A DNA stretch of 11,946 nt from Bog-159 sp050011755 (lineage in GTDB: Bacteria > Acidobacteriota > Terriglobia > Bryobacterales > Bryobacteraceae): assembly GCA_050011755.1 (NCBI GenBank), contig JBEKIM010000201.1, positions 1 to 11,946 on the forward strand, written 5' to 3'. Under the pieces are notes generated by a model. The model saw only the letters and a program-made list of their open reading frames with translations. It was not told the origin of the DNA and searched no databases. Position 1 is the stretch's first letter. Each line of letters opens with the position of its first letter. The position numbers were made by a program, and so were the translations under genes. Positions 6,381 to 11,946 of this stretch are shown here, piece after piece.

Positions 6381-8731
6381 CGAGGGGGCTGGGGGTCAGG
6401 GGTTGGGGGCTGGGGTTTTGTCTGTTGCTGGCTTCGCGGGGGATCGCCGCGGTGCCTTCTCCCGAGAGCTACTTTGGGCAGCGGATGGGGTCGGACCACA
6501 TGGTTCTCGACTGGGAGAAGGTGGTCTCGTATTTTCAGACGATCAAAGCCAATTCCGACCGGATCCGGGTGGACGAGCTGGGGAAGAGCACGGAGGGCCG
6601 CCCGTTTATCGCGGCCACGATCGCGTCTCCGGAGACGCTGCGCCACCTGGACCGGTACCTGGAGATTCAGCGGCGCCTGGCGGACCCGCGCCTGACTTCG
6701 GAAGGCGAAGCCGGGAAACTGGCGGCGGAAGGCAAGACCGTCGTTTTGATCACCTGTTCGATTCACGCCACCGAGTTGGCATCCACCGAGACCGCGGTGG
6801 AGTTCGCCTATAGGCTGCTGACCGACGACAAACCGCGTTTGCGGGCGATTCTCGAAAACACGATCTTTCTGCTGGTGCCTTCGTTGAATCCGGACGGCGT
6901 AGATATCGTGACGCGCTGGTACCGGCGCACTCTGGGCACACCCTTCGAGGGGACCAGCCCGCCCGAGCTTTACCAGAAGTATGCCGGCCACGACAACAAT
7001 CGCGACTGGTACATGTTCACGCAGAAGGAAACGCAACTGACCATCGCGAAGCTGCACAATGTGTGGCATCCGCAGATCGTCTACGACGTACACCAGATGG
7101 GGTCGAATGCGGCGCGCATTTTCGTACCGCCATGGCTCGATCCGATCGAACCGAATATCGACGCCATCCTGATGCAGGAATCGAACATGATCGGGACGGC
7201 GATGGCAGCGGATTTGACCGCGGCCGGACAAAAGGGCGTCGCGATTCATGCCATGTACGATTTCTGGACGCCATCGCGGCACTACCAGGCGTTCCATGGC
7301 GGGATGCGCATCCTGACGGAATCGGCCAGCGCCAAGCTGGCCAGCCCGATCAAGGTTGAAGCGGGGCAACTCGAGGCGGATGCGCTGGGTTACAACGCAC
7401 GGGAGCGAAGCTGGAACTTTCTGGAGCCATGGCTGGGCGGCGTGTGGCGGCTGCGGGACATCGTGGACGACCAGTTGATCGCCATGGAGTCGTGCCTTTA
7501 CCAGGCGGCCATTCATCGCGAGGAACTGCTCAAGAATTTCTATCGGATCGGGCAGCGGCAGACGGCGCGAAAGTCGCCGTGGGGGTTTGTGATTCCGGCT
7601 GAGCAGCGCGATCCGGGGGCTACGCGGGCGCTGCTGGAGACGCTGGCGGCGGGGCAGGTGGAGATCGAGCATAACGATGCCGGGGAGCATGTCATCCGGA
7701 TGGCGCAGCCTTATAGCGGGTGGGCGAAGGCGCTGCTGGAGAGGCAGCATTATCCGGACATGCGGCTGTATCCCGGCGGCCCGCCGCAGCGGCCTTACGA
7801 TGTAACCGCGCACACGCTTCCGTTGCTGATGGGGGTGCGGGTGGAAGCCACCGACACGCCGGCGGCGAGCCTCTATCCGGGTGTCACGGCGTGGCGTTCG
7901 GCGGGGCTGGGGGCGGCGGATTCGGATTCGTGGAAGACGATCAATCGGATCTGGGCATCGGGCGGCGCGGTGTGGCGGAACGTGGCCACGGGCGATTTCG
8001 CGGGGGCCGGCCAGGGCGCCGGATGGAAGCAGATCCAACGGCCGCGGATCGGCCTGTACCGCAGCTTCATCCCGAATAACGACGAAGGCTGGACGCGCTG
8101 GGTGCTGGAACAATTCGGCTTTGCCTATAGGTCGCTGGAGAACAAAGCGATTCAGGCGGGCGGATTGCGAAAGAGCTTCGACGCAATTGTGTTTCCGGAT
8201 GCGACCCCGGGATCGATGGAAGAAGGTTACCGGGAGGGACGTATGCCGGCGGAATTCACTGGGGGGCTAGGACCGGCCGGCGCCGATGCGTTGCACGAGT
8301 TTGCCGCGGCGGGCGGCAGGCTGATCTTCCTCAACCGCGCGTCCGAGTATGCCTCGCTGTATTTGGGTGTGGCGGCGCGCAACGTGGTACACGGCGTTTC
8401 CAGCAGCCAGTATTATTCGCCTGGCTCGCTGCTGAACGCGCGCCTGGATTTGCATCATCCGCTGGCCACGGGGCTGCCTGAAGACTTGGCCATCTGGTCG
8501 GAGGGGAGTCCGGCGTGGGACACACGTGAGAGCGCGCCGGTACGATATCCGGATTCGGCGGTGCTGGCGTCGGGCTGGCTGCTGGGCGAAAAATATCTGG
8601 CCGGCAAGGCCGCGCTAGTCGACGCGCGGTTGGGAGCGGGGCACGCAATATTGTTCGGCATGCGGCCGCAGTACCGCGCGCAGAGCTACCAGACCTTCAA
8701 ACTCTTCTTCAACGCGCTGCTGGATTTTTGA
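6377..8731 (+). CDS. Exported M14-type zinc carboxypeptidase with C-terminal GATase-like domain
   Basis: A protein of 784 residues starting at the ATG that overlaps the preceding stop (ATGA at 6377-6380). An in-frame start at 6308 would lie deep in the upstream gene and would bury the signal peptide, so it is rejected. Residues 1-25 form a signal peptide ending in GIAA. The M14 domain (about 35-350) has the zinc motif SIHATE (His130, Glu133), the third zinc ligand in YDVHQMG (His239), the substrate-binding Arg209 in NNRDWY and the catalytic Glu315 in ILTESAS. All active-site positions are therefore present. Known family members remove C-terminal residues from peptides or cell-wall peptides; extracytoplasmic action is expected here. 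From about residue 555 the sequence (IGLYRSF..., FDAIVFPDA, FAAAGGRLIFLN) resembles a class I glutamine-amidotransferase-like fold, seen in other large M14 proteins; no catalytic role for it is claimed. It is probably translated by coupling with the PLP enzyme. Confidence 0.92.
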   Translation: MTRGLGVRGWGLGFCLLLASRGIAAVPSPESYFGQRMGSDHMVLDWEKVVSYFQTIKANSDRIRVDELGKSTEGRPFIAATIASPETLRHLDRYLEIQRRLADPRLTSEGEAGKLAAEGKTVVLITCSIHATELASTETAVEFAYRLLTDDKPRLRAILENTIFLLVPSLNPDGVDIVTRWYRRTLGTPFEGTSPPELYQKYAGHDNNRDWYMFTQKETQLTIAKLHNVWHPQIVYDVHQMGSNAARIFVPPWLDPIEPNIDAILMQESNMIGTAMAADLTAAGQKGVAIHAMYDFWTPSRHYQAFHGGMRILTESASAKLASPIKVEAGQLEADALGYNARERSWNFLEPWLGGVWRLRDIVDDQLIAMESCLYQAAIHREELLKNFYRIGQRQTARKSPWGFVIPAEQRDPGATRALLETLAAGQVEIEHNDAGEHVIRMAQPYSGWAKALLERQHYPDMRLYPGGPPQRPYDVTAHTLPLLMGVRVEATDTPAASLYPGVTAWRSAGLGAADSDSWKTINRIWASGGAVWRNVATGDFAGAGQGAGWKQIQRPRIGLYRSFIPNNDEGWTRWVLEQFGFAYRSLENKAIQAGGLRKSFDAIVFPDATPGSMEEGYREGRMPAEFTGGLGPAGADALHEFAAAGGRLIFLNRASEYASLYLGVAARNVVHGVSSSQYYSPGSLLNARLDLHHPLATGLPEDLAIWSEGSPAWDTRESAPVRYPDSAVLASGWLLGEKYLAGKAALVDARLGAGHAILFGMRPQYRAQSYQTFKLFFNALLDF
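6384..6418 (+). repeat. Degenerate 7-bp G-rich tandem repeat inside the M14 signal-peptide codons
   Basis: Five units in register: GGGGGCT (6384), GGGGGTC (6391), AGGGGTT (6398), GGGGGCT (6405), GGGGTTT (6412). They give five runs of four or five G separated by 2-3 bases on the coding strand, matching the usual G-quadruplex pattern. The array starts five bases after the M14 start codon and encodes GLGVRGWGLGF of the signal peptide. Since 7 is not a multiple of 3, gain or loss of one unit would shift the frame. Confidence 0.8.
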
Positions 8732-8757
8732 CTCTTGCGGTAATAGGACGTATAGGG

Positions 8758-8786
8758 TTGCGGACGGACCAGACGGCACCTATAAT
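8758..8786 (+). promoter_or_regulatory. Sigma-70-type promoter of the FHA-protease / kinase operon
   Basis: TTGCGG (8758-8763), a spacer of exactly 17 bases, and a consensus TATAAT (8781-8786). It lies in the 98-bp gap after the M14 stop, with an expected transcription start near 8793 and a short leader of about 37 bases before the FHA-protease gene. It is the best promoter match seen in the window and indicates that the right-hand genes are a transcription unit separate from the aminotransferase-fold/M14 pair. Confidence 0.75.
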
Positions 8787-8829
8787 TGGCTGATCGCAGG
8801 ATCGTTCGGAATCGTACGCTGCCGGAGGC

Positions 8830-10563
8830 ATGATGGATAGACGCGTTGCCATACACCACCTGAGCCCGTCGAAGGCCAACCAGGTGGAAGAATTCCCGTT
8901 CAAGCATTTCAAGGAGCTGACCATTGGGCGGGACCCATCCTGCGAGATCAAGTTCGATCCGGATTCGGACGACCTGATGAGCCGGCGGCACGCCAAGATC
9001 TCGATCGACAAGGAAGATCCTCCGGAGTTCTCGCTGAGCGACCTGGGGAGCCGGAACGGGACTTTCATCAACCGGCAGCGGATTTTTGGGCCGTCGAAGC
9101 TGTTGCCGGGCGACGTCGTGCAACTGGGCGCCGGCGGACCGGAATTCCGTTTTGAAGTGGACCCCCCGATTCAGGGAGCGGCCCGTCCCACGCGTTTGGC
9201 CGGGGTCAGCGAAGCCGTGCTGGCGCCTACGCGGGAGGCGCCCGCGGGGCCATCCGCGGTTCCGACGGCTCTCCCGCCGCCGCCCGTGTCCGCGGGCGTG
9301 GGCAAGGCCACGGTGGAGCGCATGATAGCCCAGACCAAGTCCCAGACTCACCGCAACATGTTTGTAGTGGGCGGATTGCTGGTGGTGCTGATCGCGGCGA
9401 TCGCGGCTTTTGTGGCGCTGCGCAAGCCGACACATACCGTCATCACGAACAACGTGCCAATGGCGCCCGACGGCTCGACGCCGGCGCAGATCGCTTCCAC
9501 ATATGGCGATTCCGTGGTGTTGGTGGAAGTGGCCTGGAAGATGGTCAGCATCGAGAGCGGCGGACAGATTTACCAGTTGTACGCGCACAACGCCATTAAG
9601 GACTCCGAGGGCAAAATCGTTCCCCGCTGGAACATCGATCTGGAGTATCTTCCGGTTTTCATCCCGGTGGGAGACAATCTGGAACCGTTGTTGACCACGA
9701 ATGACGGGGACGGTCACAACAAAGCGATCGGCGAATCCGGATCGGGCTCGGGGTTTGTGATCAGTTCGGACGGATTCATCCTGACGAACCGGCACGTGGC
9801 CGCCGGATGGAACACCTCCTATAGCTGGGACGAACCCTACGGATTGCAGCCGGGGGTGGTGGAAGTGAAGGGGAAGAGGGTAAAGACGCTGGTGCCGGTC
9901 GCCAATAGAGATTTCCCGCACTGGATCCCGGCTAACGCGAAGTTTTTGTGCCAGGGGTCGGGATGCGACCCGGACACGTCGCGCGATCTGCGGTCGATGC
10001 CATCGGGCAAGGTAGTGGACGGGCGCAACGATTACCTGGAAGTGACTTTCGCCAAGAACCGCATCCGCATTCCGGCGAAGACCGCACGCATTTCCGACCG
10101 CGCGGACGTAGCCATGATCAAAATCGATCTGCCGCGCTCGGTGCATAAGACGGAGATGAACGACAACTACGATTCGATCAAGCAGGGAGAAGCGGTCACG
10201 GTGATGGGTTATCCGGGTGCGTCGCCCATGGTGGTGGGATCGGTGGCTTCGATCGATCCGCTGAACCGCCAGGCAAACTGGCGAGAGATTCCCGATCCCA
10301 CGCTAAGCACCGGAAATATCGCGCGCGTGGTGCGCGGGCAGGTGGGGCTGAGCGAGTCGACGGTCAGCAGCTTCGGCGATGTGTATCAGTTGACGGTGAA
10401 CACGACCGGGCACGGAAATAGCGGCGGGCCGGTCTTCGACGACCATGGACGGGTAATCGGGATATTCTCGTACGGCATCTGGCGCGCCGGGGAGCCGTTT
10501 ATCACGTTTGCGGTGCCCATACGATATGGGATGGAACTGATGGGCGTTTCTCCAGGGAAGTAG
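8830..10563 (+). CDS. FHA domain-TM-trypsin-like serine protease membrane protein
   Basis: A 577-residue protein with three parts. Residues ~28-110 are an FHA (phosphothreonine-binding) domain with Gly33-Arg34, Ser51-Arg-Arg-His54 and Asn76-Gly77, the standard ligand-binding positions. Residues ~112-175 are a Pro/Ala-rich linker. Residues ~177-196 are one membrane helix. The rest is a chymotrypsin-fold protease with His322 (FILTNRHVAAG), Asp426 (ADVAMIKI) and Ser531 (GHGNSGGPV), an intact S1C/HtrA-like triad, but with no PDZ domain after it. The FHA part should be cytoplasmic and the protease extracytoplasmic. His-Asp and Asp-Ser gaps are each ~105 residues, longer than in HtrA, and the first includes CQGSGC (374-379), a possible small disulfide loop. 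The start is the ATG at 8830 or, more likely, 8833: GGAGG at 8824-8828 leaves 1 or 4 bases. It is the first gene of an operon with a Ser/Thr kinase, a probable source of its phosphothreonine ligand. Confidence 0.93.
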   Translation: MMDRRVAIHHLSPSKANQVEEFPFKHFKELTIGRDPSCEIKFDPDSDDLMSRRHAKISIDKEDPPEFSLSDLGSRNGTFINRQRIFGPSKLLPGDVVQLGAGGPEFRFEVDPPIQGAARPTRLAGVSEAVLAPTREAPAGPSAVPTALPPPPVSAGVGKATVERMIAQTKSQTHRNMFVVGGLLVVLIAAIAAFVALRKPTHTVITNNVPMAPDGSTPAQIASTYGDSVVLVEVAWKMVSIESGGQIYQLYAHNAIKDSEGKIVPRWNIDLEYLPVFIPVGDNLEPLLTTNDGDGHNKAIGESGSGSGFVISSDGFILTNRHVAAGWNTSYSWDEPYGLQPGVVEVKGKRVKTLVPVANRDFPHWIPANAKFLCQGSGCDPDTSRDLRSMPSGKVVDGRNDYLEVTFAKNRIRIPAKTARISDRADVAMIKIDLPRSVHKTEMNDNYDSIKQGEAVTVMGYPGASPMVVGSVASIDPLNRQANWREIPDPTLSTGNIARVVRGQVGLSESTVSSFGDVYQLTVNTTGHGNSGGPVFDDHGRVIGIFSYGIWRAGEPFITFAVPIRYGMELMGVSPGK

Positions 10564-10568
10564 CCTGC

Positions 10569-10604
10569 GCCGGCTGAAAGCCGGCTGCGGGCAGGATTGC
10601 CCGC
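10569..10604. repeat. Tandem double-hairpin module between the FHA-protease and kinase genes
   Basis: GCCGGCT-GAA-AGCCGGC (10569-10585) is followed at once by GCGGGCA-GGAT-TGCCCGC (10587-10604), then CCTACG. The two stems fill most of the 57-bp gap, starting 5 bases after the protease stop and ending 16 bases before the kinase ATG. The layout parallels the element at 3043-3080. In an mRNA crossing this gap the structures could lower kinase expression by partial termination, protect the upstream message, or sit close to the kinase ribosome site. There is no T tract, so full termination is unlikely. Confidence 0.65.
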
Positions 10605-10620
10605 CCTACGAAGGCCGACG

Positions 10621-11835
10621 ATGTCCGCGCTGAATGCCAATATCGGTGAGTATCGCCTGGTGGACTTTATCGGCGCGGGCGGCATGGGCGAGGTTTACCG
10701 GGGGGTGCATATCCGCCTGGGACGGGAGATCGCGGTCAAGATCCTGACCCAGTTGGAAGAGCCGTTCGTGCAGCGATTTCAGAACGAAGTGCGCATCCAG
10801 GCCAGCTTGCGCCATCCGGCCATCGCGGAATATTACGGGCTGCACGAGTTCGAGGGCCGGCCGTGCCTGCTGATGGAACTGGTGGACGGAGAAACCCTGG
10901 CCGAGCGCATCCGCGCGGGCGGTCCGATGACGGCCGGCAGTGCGTGCGCGATTCTGCGGCAGGTAGCCGAGGCCGTGGGATATGTACACGCGCAAGGCAT
11001 CGTGCATCGCGACCTGAAGGCCAACAATATCAAGATCAACTCGGCCGGGCGGGTGAAGCTGCTGGATTTCGGGATTGCGCGCAGCACGCGCAGCAACCGC
11101 TTGACGCGCGTGGGCATGATGATCGGCACGCTGGAGAACCTGGCGCCGGAGCAGATCGGCGGGGGCGAAGGCGATGCGCGTTCGGACATTTGGGCTTTGG
11201 GAGTCCTGCTCTACGAGATGGTGACGGGCCGGCCGCCGTTCTGGAGCGAATCCATGGTGGATCTTTACGGGAAGATCCGGGATGCGGAGTATACCCCGGC
11301 CGCGGCGCTGAATCCGGCGGTACCGGCGGGCCTGGAGCAGGTGATCGCGGGCTGCCTGCGCAAGAAGCCGGCGCAGCGGTTTCAGTCGGCTGCCGAATTG
11401 ATCGCCGCGCTGGACGGGGTGCCGCGGACGTTGCCGGTAGTTCCGCCCGCGCCGACTGGTACGATCCGTCCGCCGTGGGACACCGGGCGCCGCCGGCTGA
11501 CGATTGGCGGGGTAGTGCTGGCGGTGTTAGCGCTGGCCGGGCTGGCGCTCTACTGGGGACGGTCCGGCGGCGAGGATCCAGAGAAGCGCACATCCATCAG
11601 CGCGGGCGGTGGAAGGCAAGCGGACGCATTGAAGTCGATCACGGTGGATACGCTCGATGGTACGGCGGAAGTCTATCAGGGCGGGCGGCTGGTGGGAGCT
11701 ACGCCTTACCGGTTTCAAGCGGCCATGGGGGAGCGGGTCGATTTGGAACTGCGGCGCGCGGGTTGCCGGAACCAGCCGGTGCGGTTCGACGTGACGGAGC
11801 GCTCCACCTATAGCTACACCCTGGAGCCGGAGTAA
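10621..11835 (+). CDS. Membrane Ser/Thr protein kinase with extracytoplasmic PEGA domain
   Basis: A Hanks-type (PknB-like) kinase of 404 residues. The ATG at 10621 is used because AAGG lies 6 bases upstream; an in-frame TTG at 10597 falls inside the hairpin module. Kinase motifs are complete: glycine loop GAGGMGEVY (18-26), Lys40 in AVK, Glu56 in the C-helix, HRDLKANN (129-136, catalytic Asp131, Asn136), DFG (149-151), APE (175-177), and SDIWALG (188-194) of the F-helix. The stretch before APE reads GTLENL instead of the common GT-x-x-Y-M. A Pro-rich juxtamembrane segment (267-289) leads to one membrane helix (~294-312). The C-terminal ~65 residues form a PEGA-like domain (EVYQGGRLVGATPYRF), probably outside the membrane as a ligand or wall sensor. 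The protein likely autophosphorylates and phosphorylates partners on Thr/Ser. Its neighbour carries an FHA domain, a natural reader of that mark. Confidence 0.95.
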   Translation: MSALNANIGEYRLVDFIGAGGMGEVYRGVHIRLGREIAVKILTQLEEPFVQRFQNEVRIQASLRHPAIAEYYGLHEFEGRPCLLMELVDGETLAERIRAGGPMTAGSACAILRQVAEAVGYVHAQGIVHRDLKANNIKINSAGRVKLLDFGIARSTRSNRLTRVGMMIGTLENLAPEQIGGGEGDARSDIWALGVLLYEMVTGRPPFWSESMVDLYGKIRDAEYTPAAALNPAVPAGLEQVIAGCLRKKPAQRFQSAAELIAALDGVPRTLPVVPPAPTGTIRPPWDTGRRRLTIGGVVLAVLALAGLALYWGRSGGEDPEKRTSISAGGGRQADALKSITVDTLDGTAEVYQGGRLVGATPYRFQAAMGERVDLELRRAGCRNQPVRFDVTERSTYSYTLEPE

Positions 11836-11845
11836 TCGGAAGCCT

Positions 11846-11946
11846 ATGTTCTCGTTCTTGAAGCGGCGGGGTTCCGGCAAGGCAGAGCCGGAAGAAGTGC
11901 GGGCCGAGTCGCGGGTGCGCGTGGCGACCGCGATGTTGAGCGATAT
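11846..11946 (+). CDS. Start of an unidentified gene, cut by the right edge
   Basis: The ATG at 11846 opens a frame that stays open for 33 codons to the window end. It encodes MFSFLKRRGSGKAEPEEVRAES followed by RVRVATAMLSD. The start lies 10 bases after the kinase stop, with GGAAG 3 bases before it, so it is probably the third gene of the FHA-protease/kinase operon. The opening hydrophobic-basic motif followed by a charged Glu/Arg-rich stretch is not diagnostic of any family I can name. No signal peptide is evident, so a cytoplasmic product is likely. Confidence 0.6.
   Translation, partial: MFSFLKRRGSGKAEPEEVRAESRVRVATAMLSD

Noticed and set aside
6332..8113. Long open frame of 593 codons on the minus strand, antisense to the M14 gene
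   Set aside because: It is a GC-rich antisense shadow, full of Arg/Pro/His with no recognisable motif, while the plus strand carries a complete M14 active site.
8686..10146. Open frame of 486 codons on the minus strand, antisense to the FHA-protease gene
   Set aside because: No domain pattern, and His/Arg-rich shadow composition; the plus-strand FHA and protease motifs explain the region.
10597..10620. TTG start for the kinase inside the hairpin module
   Set aside because: The codon lies within a stem-loop with no ribosome site, whereas ATG at 10621 has AAGG at suitable spacing and leads straight into the kinase domain.

Overview
The window looks like a chromosomal segment of an Acidobacteriota bacterium close to Candidatus Solibacter / Bryobacterales. 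The base composition is GC-rich. The strongest lineage clue is the secreted protein at 832-2811, whose C-terminal ~235 residues match, by recognition only, the 'Solibacter uncharacterized C-terminal domain' family (TIGR03437). Membrane-anchored Ser/Thr kinases with PEGA domains and small dispersed hairpin modules fit the same lineage. No tRNA, rRNA, CRISPR array, IS element or phage gene is visible.

Left half, all on the minus strand. The 3'-truncated uppS gene (undecaprenyl diphosphate synthase, lipid carrier for cell-wall synthesis) runs off the left edge. Upstream of it lies a secreted cysteine-rich protein with a glycosidase-like barrel and the Solibacter C-terminal domain. Its stop is followed by a terminator-like hairpin, and its promoter side holds a cluster of TCGCATTT/TGCGA direct and inverted repeats. 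Next come two tandem paralogous exported M48 zinc metalloproteases (3095-4117 and 4204-5196). They share an unusual basic C-terminal tail motif (P-T-L-K-R type, twice per protein).

Centre, plus strand. Only 35 bp from the second M48 gene, a divergent two-gene unit begins: a class V PLP-dependent aminotransferase-fold enzyme (5232-6380) and an exported M14 zinc carboxypeptidase-type protein (6377-8731). The two are coupled by an ATGA overlap. The M14 signal-peptide region is encoded by a degenerate 7-bp G-rich tandem repeat that could form a G-quadruplex and could change reading frame by unit gain or loss.

Right side, plus strand. A near-consensus sigma-70 promoter (TTGCGG-17-TATAAT, 8758-8786) drives an apparent signalling operon. 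The first gene encodes an FHA-TM-trypsin-like serine protease (8830-10563). After a 57-bp gap filled by two hairpins comes a Ser/Thr protein kinase-TM-PEGA protein (10621-11835). Ten bases later an unidentified gene starts and runs off the right edge. Both complete proteins have a cytoplasmic phospho-signalling domain and an extracytoplasmic domain, so the likely theme is phosphothreonine signalling across the membrane linked to envelope proteolysis. This is the most interesting system in the window. Overall, four peptidases from three families (M48 twice, M14, S1) are predicted to act outside the cytoplasm.
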